The notes: generated from the letters alone by a model not told the origin. A stretch of DNA of 64,000 nt from Adiantum capillus-veneris (GCA_014529385.2 CM043953.1:80358338-80422337), one strand, 5' to 3'. Positions 1-11,839 are shown, counted from the first letter of the stretch. Numbers and translations: made by a program.

Positions 1-160
1 TTCTTGCGGCTAGAGATGTCTTCTCCATGCAGAATATGTCCTGCAAAGCTACTTTGCATTAAAACCTTTCATGACTAAGGTACCCATTTGGCAATGCATT
101 CAGTTAGTTTTGGTTTAGTCTATAAAAGAATTCTCACCATGTGGTCTTTCAATTTTGCAG

Positions 161-1393
161 AGTGCTTTAAAAAACTACACATATGATTATTTGCAAAGAT
201 ACCAGGTAAGTTTAATACAACACCTGCTTACTATGTCTAGCCCTAGAGAGCTTGAAGATAGCGGCTTGGATGAGCGCACTATTGATCTTACAAAACATGA
301 CGTGCCACCACGACAAACCCCTACATCCGATACAGTGGAATCACAACGGGCCTAGGGGGTCATATCAGGAGAAGATGAAAGAGCCGAGGATGAGGAAAGG
401 TCAAATGAGCATATGGAAGGTGCTAAGGTACAACCAGAGGAGACAATGAAAGAGCCAAGTCAGCCAGTGGAGGAGCCAAAAGAGCCTATGGCTGAAACCC
501 AAGATGAGGAAAGCAGGCCTAGGGATGAGCAAAATGATATGGATCAGGCAAGGATGTATGAGGCAAGCCGATCAACCGAGGGAGATGAAAAGACCTTGGA
601 GGAAACCTTGAATGAGGCAGAAAGAGCCATGGGGGAGACCCCTGATGAAGATGTGAATGATGACTATGAAGATAAAGCGGAGGAGAGCAACAATGACATG
701 AACACTATAGAGACCCAGTATGGACCCTTGCTATCTGTAGATACGGTTGTTCCGGTAATGTCTATTCAAGTATGGCAAAATATGTTCAGCTTCTAACTAC
801 TTATATGTACTTGTCAACTTTTACAGAGGTTGATTATCTTGGACGTCAATGGATTGTTGCTGATGCGGGTGCCTCTCGGTGACAGAGGACCCTTTGAGGA
901 TTTGCAAACGTTTCGGATGGGAACTTGTCGAGTCGTGGTTCGTCGTCCAGGAACCAAGGAATTTATTCAGTTTCTTCTTCCGCGCTTCAGAGTTGCCATA
1001 TGGTCTTCAATGCAAAGGCAAAACTTGTCGCCACTAGTTGCAATAGTTTGCAGTGTATGCCACGCTCACACGTCAGATTTTGCCTTTTTGTATGATCAAA
1101 GAAAATGCGTTACCGTTGAGGGCCACTACCACCCTAAAAAACCACACTTACCTCTTTTGTACAAACCGTTTAGCCAAATCGGTGTACCCTTTGATGTAAC
1201 TAATACACTACTAATTGATGATACTCCTGAAAAGGGAGAACTAAATCCGCCAGGAACAACTGTCTCACCACCTTCTTTCGAGGGGCATTCCTTCGATTTT
1301 TACCTTGAAGACATTCTGATTCCATACTTACAGAAATTGTATCTCAGTCCATTGTTCACGGACGAGTTTGTACTTTCTAATGAATTAAGATGA
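161..1393 (+). CDS. FCP1/NIF-type HAD phosphatase-like gene, 3' exons
   Basis: This looks like the 3' part of a plant gene for an FCP1-homology (HAD superfamily) phosphatase-like protein; the family removes phosphate from proteins, often nuclear. A short exon 161-205 is bounded by TTTTGCAG and CAG|GTAAGT. A Glu/Asp-rich stretch follows in the same frame to 754. A 72-bp intron (755-826, GTAATG...TTACAG) joins in phase 0 to the catalytic exon 827-1393. That exon has the nucleophile motif LIILDVNGLL, the IWSSM motif (about residue 57 of the exon) and LLIDDTPEK. The second Asp of the usual DxD motif is Asn here, as I recall for plant DxNG relatives. The acidic exon has an in-frame TAG at 353-355, so either an extra splice removes it or the gene is damaged. 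The 5' end is outside the window or unrecognised. The domain call is firm, the gene model moderate. Confidence 0.7.
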
Positions 1394-1420
1394 TTCTTCT
1401 ATCATGTCTTTGTCTTGTCT

Positions 1421-1540
<120 letters not shown>

Positions 1541-1659
1541 ACGTGGTAAAGAAATGTATTTCAAGCACACTTTTTCACAGGGCACAATTGAAAAATGAGC
1601 TCAATAAACTTCATGTCTTGAAAGTCATTTGTATACACTTGGGTTCACAAGAATATCTG

Positions 1660-3082
1660 TTACATTGACACTACTTCAACCCGACCATCCAACTCTTTGC
1701 ACAAAATATCTTTTTCCCTTCGCCGCATCACCTTACGGCCAGTTAGGAAAAAGGAAAAATCTGATAAGTCCTTGTCCATTGACTCTTCAATGATGTCATG
1801 CCGCAAATGCTGAAGACTGCATAGCTCCCTTATTGTAACCACCAATAGTAGGCCATGCTCTTTATCAATCACTTCCACATCCACAGCAGGATTATCTTCC
1901 AAACCTGCAGAAACCTGGTCCATAGGAATGTACTTACCGTTGAGCATTTGTGATCGCATATACCAAAACGAGAGTAACAGTGATTGGCTTGCAATCATGT
2001 ACTTGACAACTAGAGTATCAAGCGCGACCTCGCACCGTAAACCAATCTCTTCCTTTGCATACCATCCTTTGTCAAGAAGTTTGTCACAGGATGACTGCTG
2101 AAATGACTTGCACATGAACATAGTTTTTGTAACTCGGATGTTGTAGCTATGAAACAGCTCTATGAAGAGTGCAATAGGACAGAAGTTTGCAATTCTAACC
2201 AGTTTGGTAGGAATAGAGCTACGTAGAGACCTTTGTATATCCTTGTAGAGCTTACTTCGCATTGCCTCCACCATTGTTTCCTCGGGAACTGGCCAGTCCA
2301 CAGTGTTCCAATCGGTTGGTAGAGGCACTTTCACCAACATGCCATTCTTATTCCCTGAGCTGAGTTGGTAAAAGTGGTCATAAAAAAAGATTCCCTCATC
2401 AGCCAGTCTTTTGCTGCTCCTCTCTGAGTACTGTAGAGAACCAATGTGGGCATGAACAACATGGAAGAGGCCTATTATGCACTCCACAGGCTCCCATTGC
2501 TCATAAGAAGAGGGATAAACATCTGCAATATATATAAGAAGAGTTAAACTAAGAGTATCAATAAGTACAAATGACAAATCTAATGTAATTGAGCTGTGAA
2601 GAATGGAGACATTACTCATAACAAGCGGGAGAAACATTGCAAAATATATAAGAAAAGTTATAATGAGAGTATCAGTAAGTTCACATGTCAAGAGTACTTA
2701 CAATTGCAACGTGGTTGATGTATATCTGATACATTTCCACTGTTTTTGCTATCACCTCAGGATGGGTAAACACATGCTGAACAAGAACTTCCTTTATAGA
2801 TCTTTTGCCGATTTCAACTTTGAAATCCAACACTCTGGCCTTCCATGCTGAGCGGTAAACGTTGATACCACTGGACCTCTTGGGTCTTCTTGGTTGCATG
2901 AGGACCCATGAACCTTTGTTTATCCTTTGTCCAACCCATTGGTTCTCTGCACTTATTGAAGCTGGTATTGTAATTGAGGATATGCTACTACTTGGCCTTC
3001 TAGGCAAAGTGCAGTTGTTGGTTGTTGGTGTGAGAGACAGTAAACACCTGGAGCCTCTTGGGCGAGAAGACGTGGACACCAT
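1660..3082 (-). CDS. Unrecognised protein, family A (spliced)
   Basis: I do not recognise this protein. Exon 1 (3082 down to about 2702) starts MVSTSSRPRG and contains KGSWVLMQP and QHVFTHPE. It ends at a GTAAGT donor (2701-2696). Exon 2 starts after TTGCAG at about 2522 and runs to the stop at 1660, with GIFFYDHFY, DWPVPEE, a Cys-poor mixed alpha/beta-looking body and a basic C-terminus. The model is supported by a homologue at 58361-59590, which matches in both exons and shares the intron position (exon 2 begins xx-VYPSS here, FIFPST there). With the GTAAGT donor the two exons are one base out of phase; using the next GT (GTACTC) restores the frame, otherwise the gene carries a frameshift. 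No signal peptide or membrane segment is evident. The copy is otherwise open, so it may be active. Confidence 0.55.
2523..2701 (-). other. Family A intron with duplicated 3' splice region
   Basis: Between the GTAAGT donor and the used acceptor the intron contains two similar stretches in tandem. Both read, on the minus strand, a T-rich tract, CTTATATAT, TTGCA, then ATGTTT.TCCC and CTT.TTATGAG.AATG. In the upstream copy the acceptor AG is lost (TTTTGCAATG); the downstream copy keeps TTGCAG|ATG. This looks like a local duplication of the intron end plus the start of exon 2, with one acceptor disabled. Confidence 0.6.
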
Positions 3083-3308
3083 AGCTCTTAGAGAAAAGCT
3101 TTAGTGGAGGGAGATTCACTTTGAAAGCATTCTAATGGAGGGAAAGTGTTTTAGAATTCCAATATCTTGTGCGGGCTTAATGGTCACCCTCCAGTACGTT
3201 AATGACCATAAGAGAATATCAGAAGTGGGACCACATGTAAGCACCTAAAAGCTCGGTAAAAGGAAGGAAATTACTATGCTACAATCCTAGATTCGTGAAA
3301 GTTTTATG

Positions 3309-3926
3309 CTATTTTTCTATTTTTTGAGTCTTTCCACGTACTTTCCTACGTAACGTAGCCTTCATGCTCATTGGACGCGCTCTATTTTTCTCTCTCTTCA
3401 TATGGCCCTCCAAATGACCTCTGAAATTTCCTAATAGGCTTTGTGGCCCTTGACTTTGGAAAAGTTCTTCAGATAAATAATGTATCATCTCAACAGGAAC
3501 AGTAGTTGGCAGATGGCCATCAGCCAGTACTGTGAGACCCATAGCTTGTAGCTGGTCCTTGGAGAGGATCTCGCTTAGAGATGGTCGAGGTGGCTGTAGA
3601 TAAACAACCAAGGAGAATGGTGTGCGATTTTTAGATATAGCCGGTTGACTGATCTCATGATGGATGATTTGATGATTGGGTTTCTTTTTAACTACTATTT
3701 TCACATTTGTTTCTTTGGACGCGTCTGATTCAGAGGTAGCTTCTAAATTCGACTCTGAGGTTGGGGAGGCTTTGTAAGTTTCATCGCTGGCATCACTGGA
3801 AGTGAAGTCATCCAGATCCTGGCCACTAGTTTTTGAGTCATCCTCCTCCTCAGTAGAACTGAACGGCTGAGGTGGTGGCTTCTTTATTAAGCCTGCTTTT
3901 CTGGAGGGGTTGCTACTACCTACCAT
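3309..3926 (-). CDS. Hypothetical acidic/Ser-rich protein
   Basis: This is an open frame of 205 codons starting MVGSSNPSRKAG. The first third is rich in Ser, Glu and Asp (SSTEEEDDSK, ending SDASDETYKASPTSES). A Lys-rich patch (VVKKKPNHQ), a short central region with LSEILSKDQLQAMGL, and a basic C-terminus (RRKVRGKTQKIEK) follow. The composition suggests a soluble, possibly nuclear, partly disordered protein. It lies about 230 bp upstream of the family A gene on the same strand, and nothing shows that the two are spliced together. No known family recognised; it could be one exon of a larger gene or a relic. Confidence 0.4.
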   Translation of the reverse strand: MVGSSNPSRKAGLIKKPPPQPFSSTEEEDDSKTSGQDLDDFTSSDASDETYKASPTSESNLEATSESDASKETNVKIVVKKKPNHQIIHHEISQPAISKNRTPFSLVVYLQPPRPSLSEILSKDQLQAMGLTVLADGHLPTTVPVEMIHYLSEELFQSQGPQSLLGNFRGHLEGHMKREKNRARPMSMKATLRRKVRGKTQKIEK

Positions 3927-4309
3927 GGGAATTGCAAAACTTCTGACACACTAACTGATGTGTATAGGCCACACCCTGGCTGACTGACTGAGGTTGTTCC
4001 AATTCACAGCCTAGAATAATGTCAGACACTCAAAATCTGATCGCCAATTGCATACATATCTACACTTGCATACATATGATAACTTTGCAATTACTGCATA
4101 CTGCTTTCACCCTGTATGTATATGCATATAACTATCTATTTTTATCCCATGGAAGGAGCCAGAGAGGAATAAGCCAAAGAGGACAGAGCGGTCGAATTGG
4201 GTAGAGTGGCGAGAGATCTGTGTGACTAGGGCTGCTTTGGAGGAAAACCGCACGAATAAAGAAGGCCAAAAAAAAAAAGGTAGAGGCTGAGTTGGTTTTT
4301 GACGAACTG

Positions 4310-4700
4310 GGGACGACTGAGTTGGTTAAGGGGAGGGGGTAGGGTGAGTTGATGAGGGGGACTTTTTGAATAGGGGGAGAGACTAGTTGGGGAGGGGAGG
4401 GGCGAGTTGGGAGAGATGGGGGACAAGTTAGGATAGGGGATAGGGAAAATTGGGAGAGAGGGGGGACGAGTTGGGGAAAGGGGGAGGGGGTGAGTTGGGA
4501 GAGAGGGGGGACGAATTGGGGAGGGGAAAAGGGGCGAGTTGTGAGAGAGGAGGGACGAATTGGGGAGGGGGAAAGGGGCGAGTTGGGGAGGGGACGAGTT
4601 GGGAGAGAGGGTACGGCGAGTTGGTGAGGGGGGAGGGGACAAGTTGTGAGAGAGGGTAGGGCGAGTTGGGAGATAGAGAGCACACGGTAGGGGGGCGAGG
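4310..4700. repeat. G-rich minisatellite
   Basis: Irregular tandem units of roughly 20-35 bp are built from GGGGACGAGTTGGGAGAGAG and variants. The + strand is almost free of C, with many G-runs of 3-6, so it could form G-quadruplexes or R-loops. Long Pro/Ser-rich frames on the minus strand are by-products of the composition. The flanking 3927-4309 and 4701-5131 hold no gene I can support; the right flank stays purine-rich (GAAGAAG tracts). Confidence 0.9.
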
Positions 4701-5131
4701 GGCAGTAGAGAGGGCGAGGTTTAGTAAAGAGAGGTGATGGAAGCTAGGCTTAGGAGGGAGTAAGGGAGGTTAGTATGGAGGTAGGAAGGGGTTTAGTGGT
4801 AGTGTACGTTTATGTAGGAACTATAAGGAAACTTAGGAGACTATAGACAGACAACTTTGTGCTACTGAGAGAAGAGTGGGAACTTAAAAAAATCTCCCAA
4901 TGACCCAAGTGTGTTACAGTAGAAGAAGGAGAAGATAAGAAGATGAAGAGAGTTTTAACTTCATAGGAAACTATCACACAAGACTTAGAGATCTAGCCAA
5001 GGAGTTCAACTAGAGAGACCCCAATAAGAGCCTCAAACAACACTGATGATAGAAAGCATTACAATCAAGGTGGTCCACACCTATAGAAAGAATGATTGGA
5101 TTTCAAGAAGTTCAAGACGAGACAAGTACCC

Positions 5132-5374
5132 TGTGCGCGTCTATCACACGTGTCAATGCAAGGAACTTGCCGATACACTGTGTGCGAGCCACAAATGGCT
5201 CCAAGTACGCAACTAGCCTAAACTAGTAAGCTCAAAGATGGTGATGGTGTGTCACTCATTGCTCTATGCTTGTTGTCGTGGAGGGTTTCTCGCGGCGAAG
5301 AAGAAGGAGCCGCCGTTGCGCCGCGCTCAACCGCTTCGCTCGCCGTTGTGCCATCGTCGCAATGCTTGATCACA

Positions 5375-5409
<35 letters not shown>

Positions 5410-5717
5410 GTATACACACACACATAAGGAGATGAAGAAGAAGAAGATGGAGATGGAGCAAGACCACTCTTCAATTGCACAAATGAGAGAATGAGTGAAT
5501 TTTAGGTTTAGTTGACTTTTATATGAGCTCGCCCCATTCACACTTGGGCGTCCATGCTTAGCCAACTAATCCCTTGAATGTTCCAGTTAGAGTGCACCTC
5601 TCATTGTGGATCACTCTTACCCTTTTCCTATTGGATCGACAAGCCCGGTAGCTAACTCTACCAAATAAATAATACAGCGTCCGTCGTAGGTGATAAGAAT
5701 GTGCGTGAGGGTTAACA
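5132..5717 (-). repeat. Gypsy1 3' LTR
   Basis: The 586-bp segment starts TGTGCGCGTC and ends GGGTTAACA on the + strand. Next to it is TGCCCCCCTTCC, the complement of the polypurine tract. It matches both gypsy2 LTRs and the LTR remnant at 11498. It contains a CT run (5378-5407). Frames here rich in Arg/Glu or Ser/Leu are not genes. Confidence 0.9.
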
Positions 5718-7096
5718 TGCCCCCCTTCCTAATGTAGATTCCGTCCTCGGAAGCTATTGAGTTTAAGGTCGCTCGTTGAGATGGAAGAGCATTTGAGATG
5801 AATGTCTTAGCCTTATTCAGTCACTGCAAAATCAAATAACATTGGCACAATAATTGCATTCTCATATACAATGAAAAAGCATATGCAATTTTAGGCAGAC
5901 AAATTGATTGGTAACATAATTTTAGACCATTTTTCAGCAAAATAAAAATTAAATTGTAATATAATCAAATGCATAAACAGTTGTAAAGGTAAAAAATTAA
6001 ACAAGTCTGGGGTCACTAATTTAACGGTCGAAAGGCACTAAAGATCTACTATTAATACCATGGGTAAGCTTCTCAATTTTCTCTGGTCAATTAAGTTGTT
6101 TAATCGCGAGAGCCAAGTATTTCATGTCCGAGGGCTGACTAGAGGCTATACCTAGAAGACCTTGTAGTTAAGCTACTATAAAAGGAATTGCTCATGAAAT
6201 CATCGCTTGAGTTATTTCCTTTTCTTTGATCCCCCAAAGTCTTTTCACAGTGATTCAATTTTGATGTGTGTGCTTATTTTGTATGCCTTGGGTTTTTTGC
6301 TTTTCAAGGAAAAGCGCCCACACTGGGAACCTCTAGGGCTCTAGTACCATAGGCGATACATGTGAGTGGAGTACCAAATCAAGCTGAGATTTCTCTTCCA
6401 GCTTAAGATTTTACATTGTGACACTTTGATTTTTTTTTTTGTTTGTTCGTTTTCAGCATTTTAATTTTGTAACTTTGGGGGGTCATATAACGTTGTTACC
6501 CTCCCCAGGCTCATCACACTAGTAAACTCCCTTTATAATACTTAAGCTAAAGGTCAATAAGGACTAAGCCCACTAGAAAGCCCTGGTACATTTCACAAAA
6601 TGCTGCCTAAATCGGATTAAGAACCTAAGTAACCATTGATTATTAGGAAGGAATTCCCCATGGTATTAAGAGAATATCTCTAACGCCTAGCTTGGTCAAA
6701 CTAGCTTAGTCGGACTGCTTGATTTTTAAACCTAGACAAGTGATTATGACAAAAAATTACTTTGAATTTAATGTTTTATACTAATCAAATGTGTTAAATA
6801 TTATAGTACCAATCACAATTGAAGCAGACAAACATGAATGCAAAAAGATAAGGGGCAATGCTAATGGACAAGAAACACCTGATTGTGTTGATGGTCGCGC
6901 TTGATTTGAAGTGAGAACGAGAGAAAGATTTCATGAAGGTCGAAATCCTAACAATAACAACACGTTCCTGTACACACTAGGAAACACAAGAATACCTCTA
7001 GGAGGCACATCATCGGGAAAAGGTACCAACACCTATTGAACACAACAAAAAAACATAAGGAACCCTAACCTAATTATTTGCACTCCCCCTAGAGAG
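5718..7096. other. Gypsy1 3' untranslated region
   Basis: AT-rich, no open frame of note. It starts with the C-rich complement of the polypurine tract and runs to the end of the conserved 3' ORF. I see no gene or further repeat in it. Confidence 0.6.
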
Positions 7097-7555
7097 TCAA
7101 GGGAATAGGATATTGTAGAGATTAGGGGGAAACCCTAAGGATAAACCCCTATTCTTATCATCGAGAAAAACAAAGTCATCATCCGTGAGATCATATGTGC
7201 CATCCGTATAATCATGTAAATCTTCTTCATCATCAGAGGCACCAATGTTTACTAAGAAGGTCACTAGATGCCTATAGTCATCTTGGTCAAAAGGAGAGGC
7301 TTGTGCAATGGGAGATACACTCTCTACTAAGTATGGATTAGTCATGGTCAAGAGACGTATCAACCATTCTAACTCCTTGAAATTCCTCTCACATGTTAGC
7401 GTACCTATCAAATCCCATTCACAGGCAAGCACCGGAAAGACCATGTGAAACATTAATGAAAAGTAACGAGGGTACCTCTCACCCAAGGTAGGAGTGGATG
7501 ACTCTAGCGTACTAGCCATATCTGTACACGTAAATAGATGATGGTTAGAGTGCAA
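7097..7555 (-). CDS. Gypsy1 conserved 3'-terminal ORF
   Basis: The frame is 152 codons. Its acidic second half, with YLVESVSPIAQ, DDYRHLVTFLVNIGAS and GFPPNLYNILFP, matches the ORF at 44282-44575 of gypsy2 nearly residue for residue. It lies between the WVPK region and the polypurine tract. No known domain recognised; the many Asp/Glu (DDEEDLHDYTDG) suggest a soluble protein. Both copies keep this stretch open although other frames of the elements are broken. That hints at recent expansion or past selection on the product. Confidence 0.5.
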   Translation of the reverse strand: MHSNHHLFTCTDMASTLESSTPTLGERYPRYFSLMFHMVFPVLACEWDLIGTLTCERNFKELEWLIRLLTMTNPYLVESVSPIAQASPFDQDDYRHLVTFLVNIGASDDEEDLHDYTDGTYDLTDDDFVFLDDKNRGLSLGFPPNLYNILFP

Positions 7556-7655
7556 ATATTACAAGGGTCAGGTTCTTGTGCATAATGTGTTTTTCTGATT
7601 TTGTGTTATGGCTCTTTCTCTTTTAATTTTTTATCTTGTTTTTGTGAGTATAAGG

Positions 7656-8350
7656 CTATATACATTCCCTAAGATTGGAAATTGAGAGGTCAGGGAGGAA
7701 GGTTGAGAGGGAAGCAAGTGAATGATGGATGTCAGCAAACACTCCCCCCTTCCTTGGGTAGATAATACCTTTTGGAATGATTTCATCACCTTTTAAAACC
7801 AATTGTTCCAAGTTGTTATAGGTGAAGGCTTTAACCAATAGTTTTTGACCGCCCTATGCGTTTCATCTAGTTGCAAGGGTGGTAAGGTACTCTCCCATCA
7901 TTTTATTTGCAACATTGTTGTAGGTGGTGAACTAACAACGAGAGGTGCAAACTCTTTCTTGCTTGTACGGATATGTACAATGGTAGGTGAAGGTTGTGTT
8001 GAAGATTCTATTTCCGTATAGGAACTACACAAAGAGTAAGAAGCTTCATTTGATTTCGCCCTGTTGCTGAGATAGATGGAGAAATCATTCTTTCTTCGGT
8101 ACCCAAACTAGCTATGGAGTGGGTGTGTAGCATTCAGTGATTTTTGCTTTCCATGATCGTCAATTCGTTTTGGAGCTACATGATTGGGCGCACATGGGTC
8201 AGGTGACAGGTAAGAACACAATCTACGTTTTGGCACCCAGATTTAATCATTTCCTTGATAGTAGCCTTGGGCTTCCAATAGTCATTTAGGAATCCACCGC
8301 CATGTTTCCTTAGATTTCTTGGAGCGAGTGGGACATTTCTTACACGGCTT
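7656..8350 (-). pseudogene. Gypsy1 WVPK-motif region, decayed
   Basis: Broken frames here align with the gypsy2 ORFs at 44815-45527 (for example GDEIIPKGIIYPRKGGVFADIHH). On the minus strand the segment continues from the KWVPKASL motif at the end of the protease ORF. A degenerate second motif (QGYYQGNDQIW) is visible near 8250. Function unknown; see the matching region of the giant element, where two WVPK motifs also follow a retropepsin-like domain. Confidence 0.5.
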
Positions 8351-9230
8351 CTATTTTTTAGCCCTAGCTATGGTCGCTAAAGAAGCTTTAGGGACCCACT
8401 TGTATGTTTTCTTTGTTATATTAGGATGAGCCTTGTCAGAATCTATATGTAGTGCTTGTAGTATATTTAAGGGTACGGGCATTTCATCCGCCTCAGGTGT
8501 TACCCAGGTCGTCCCCCTATTTCCCCAAGTGTCTATGGTTGCTGGTAGGTGGACCCAATCCACATTGTCCGACTCAGTCATCCCAGGTAGTACATTCATA
8601 CAAGGAGAATCTTCCCCAACATCAGTGTCCTCTTTACACGTGTAACAATACTGCAATGGGGCCGAGTGAACTGTGGTGTCAGATCTATGATCAATTATAA
8701 ACCTGATTCCTAGAGGATGTGCTCTACCAGTCACAAGATCCACTCGAATGACAATCTTGGAACTGCAAGTAGACATGGTTTTTAGACCAGTCATGCACCA
8801 TTTTTGCTTCCCTCATGAAAGGATGTCCTAAGATCATCCCCCATGCCATAGTGTGTTTGGAGAAATCCATAACAATGAAGGTAATCCTTATTTTATGTCC
8901 AAAGACCTTGATCTTGAGATCTTCTAGCATCCCGACAGGTTTAACAATAGACCCATTGGCCATCTTCACTACTATGGTTGTGGTCGCAAGGTGAGGTCTT
9001 CCCATAGTTTCCCAACAATTTTCAGTCACAATGCTAGCCCCAGTGCCACCATCAAGGATTCCCTTCATAGTTAATCCCTTAGTAGTGATTGGTATCATCG
9101 CATTGGATTCATCACCCTCAAAGTATTGTCCCAACTTGTTAACAGGTATTTCTATAACAAGGTTCTCATTTATGTTGGGTTGTGGATCTAAGTGTTCCTC
9201 CTCTATTGGCATCTCCCCGGATCCATCCAT
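8351..9230 (-). pseudogene. Gypsy1 retropepsin (protease) region
   Basis: Two adjacent frames (9230-8724, then 8794-8351) encode a retroviral-type aspartic protease. The active-site loop appears as ILDGGTGASIV (Gly in place of the usual Ser/Thr), followed by MANGSIVKPVGML and the end motif MILGHPFMREAKMVHDW. The second frame continues to KKTYKWVPKASLATIA. The break between the frames is in the overlap near 8760. The same region lies at 47247-47813 in gypsy2. Retropepsins cut the Gag polyprotein in the virus-like particle. Confidence 0.7.
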
Positions 9231-9373
9231 CTGTGCAAATTGTGGTAGCCCAAACTTCAGTTCTCCATTGAGGAAGGCTCAAAGAGCTGAGACTAGCTCA
9301 GGCTCTTTATATAGTTTGGACATGATGGTGGTTCTAACTTCTGAAGACATGAAATCCATCAATTTGTCAATGT

Positions 9374-10680
9374 TTAAAGGCACCTTTGGGCTTCAGTCCC
9401 TTGACATGGGGAAGATGGGACCTCCATTTTTTTGATAGGATCAGGTAGTCCCTCTGTAAACATTATTTCCATCAAGAAGTGAGTACACCCACTTTCCCAT
9501 GACTTTAAGTCACTTTCTTCTTGAATGACACTAGGTATGGCTAAGGGTGTATGGACTTGGTGAGTTTGTTGTTGCGTAGGGAACACTGTGTCTATAATTT
9601 GGATTTTCCTAGGTGCTGGTTCTAGATCCCTTTGGGTATCTTTTACCAAACTCCTTAATTGCTTGAGTCGCTCCATCTCCTCTGTAGGGTTTGGATAGGT
9701 TCCTATCTTCTTCTTGGATCCTGGCCATTGTGGCTCATGAAGATCTTACCTGTTGGTTTCTATCTTAGTGGTCGTTTTGGTCTCCATGGTTTCACCTGAA
9801 TCAAAATCCTCTTCAGCATCGTTCATATATATGTGGTCGTCACCAGTCCCTATGTTGGTCTTTGAACTGGGGTCTGACTTCGCTGCTTTTTATGATCTCT
9901 TCCTTCGTGTTTTCTTCTTTTTCTGAGATTGGGCAATTGATGCCATGTCTCTTTCCTCAAGAATATTATTTTGTTTTTGGAGCATTGATCGTTTGAGTAC
10001 ATTTACTGGTACCACAGGTGTACTTTGGATGACTCCTCGGTAACCTCAATCAAGTTTAATGGCGTGATCTTCAGTGCATTTGGATTATTTGGACATTGCG
10101 CAATCAAATGATCTATGCCACATCGATTACACATAAGTATCGGCATTGCAAACGTGCTCGCTTGATTGGTCTACATTAGTATGGCGTTCTTTTGTAGCCT
10201 AATAGGACACTCGGCTACACGATGTGGACCTCCACACTCATAGCATTAAAGAGGTGGTCTCTTAGCAGTGTAATTGATATTTTGGCCTCTTGCCGCAAGA
10301 GCAGCTATTTGATAGACAGGTTTGACTTGTCCCCAATAGTCCTCCATGTAGTATTGTGGACTTTCTTCAAGCACATCCATCCCATAGGAAATATTAGGAT
10401 CTATATCTTCCTCACAGCCTTCCAAACAAGCAATAGATGACTCACAACACACTTGATTCACAGAAGTGATTCTCGGATGTGGTGGTTACGGTCCTAGCAC
10501 TGGAGGTGGTAAGGGTGTTGTTTGAACAACATTTTGGGCCCTAGGGACCATGTGTAGGTGGATAATGAGAACTCACATAAGTCAAAATTCTCTCTAGTTG
10601 CTCCGTCTCTAGCACACGACCAGAGTGCAGATGCATGTGACTTTGACACCCTGCAAGCGTCGGGGAATAACCTCAAAGGT
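9374..10680 (-). pseudogene. Gypsy1 gag remnant
   Basis: Short frames at 10461-10246 and 9676-9374 correspond to the 3' part of Gag in gypsy2 (NYTAKRPPLQC, YGMDVLEESPQYYMEDYWGQ). The zinc-knuckle part near 10070-10240 is recognisable but broken. The capsid part present in gypsy2 at 48813-49725 is missing here: sequence resembling the gypsy2 leader begins at about 10560, so a deletion has removed most of gag. Confidence 0.6.
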
Positions 10681-11018
10681 TAACCGCTTACTTTTTTAGG
10701 CGTCCGTTTTCCACTTGTTTTTTTAATGTTTTTTAATATTTTTCAATGATCGATTTTTTGATTAAAGTGTGTGATAGCTCAAAACAGGCGTATCACTCAG
10801 AGGGTCGCGGTGGGCTTTATAGCACAACGTTCGATCACCTGAAGCTCCGTTGTCCTCAAAAAAGACGATTTTTAGCTATGTGTAAAGCTAAAATACGTAA
10901 TTTAAAGGGCGACTGAGGCCTGAGCCTGAGCGTGAGCTTGGGCTTGGGTCTGGGAGATATTCCCGATTCTTGTCCTACCCTTTTTTTTTTTGGATAAGAT
11001 TGCCGCGGCCTACGCGCG

Positions 11019-11177
<159 letters not shown>

Positions 11178-11475
11178 CTACCTACCTACTTACAACTAAT
11201 ACACCTACTGCTACACACTAACACACTTCATTAGCTCTAACAGATTTACTTCCTACTTACTGTACTTTACATTACACATAACTAACAACCTTAATACTAA
11301 TACCTTATCACAGAGAAAACACAGTATCTTTCAAAAGTTCATTAACAAGGAAATACACAGTAGCAAAACAAAATCTTTCTTCTCAACACACACACCTTCC
11401 TTCCCTACCTTTCCTACAATTGAAATTGCACCACAAAAAAAGCACAGAGTGCCATTCAAGCTTAGTGTATGGCAT

Positions 11476-11493
11476 TCCCCGGCAACGGCGCCA
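11476..11493 (-). other. Gypsy1 primer binding site (tRNA-Asp)
   Basis: TCCCCGGCAACGGCGCCA reads as the 3' end of plant tRNA-Asp including CCA, so its complement is the minus-strand PBS. It lies 4 bp inside the 5' LTR, which starts at 11498. Confidence 0.85.
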
Positions 11494-11497
11494 AAAA

Positions 11498-11762
11498 TGT
11501 GCACGTCTGTCGCACGTGTCAATGCAAGGAACTTGCCGATACAGTGTGTGCGAGCCACAAATGGCTCCAAGCACGCAACTAGCCTAAACTAGTAAGCTCA
11601 AAGATGGCGATGGTGTGTCACTCACCGCTCTACGCTTGCTGTCATGGAGGATTCCTTGACGCAAAGAAAAAGGAGCCGCCACTGCGCCACGCTCAACTGT
11701 TTCGCTGCCACCGTGCTGTCGTTGCAATGCTCGATCGCACACTCTCTCTCTCTCTCTCTCAC
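11498..11762 (-). repeat. Gypsy1 5' LTR remnant
   Basis: The 265-bp segment aligns with the first part of the LTR at 5132 and ends in CTCTCTCTC. The following ACGCAATAGGGCGGG is not LTR sequence. A short segment 11763-11830 matches neither the LTR nor an integrase and may be filler DNA from a repaired break. Confidence 0.85.
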
Positions 11763-11839
11763 GCAATAGGGCGGGACGAGAAACAGAGGCAGACCCCAAA
11801 CCCCCATTGGCACGGAGGCTGCCTACCCGTGGAGATCCT

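Noticed and set aside
4132-4685. Several Pro/Ser/Leu-rich and Gly/Glu-rich ORFs
   Set aside because: All six frames of the C-poor minisatellite look open; the composition explains them.
5218-5565. ORFs inside the gypsy1/gypsy2 LTRs (also near 11604, 42579 and 52094)
   Set aside because: They span LTR sequence with CT/GA runs and are not conserved in frame between the copies.
11763-11830. Possible cloning-vector or adaptor sequence
   Set aside because: GC-rich and foreign to both elements, but no recognisable vector site or motif; treated as filler DNA.
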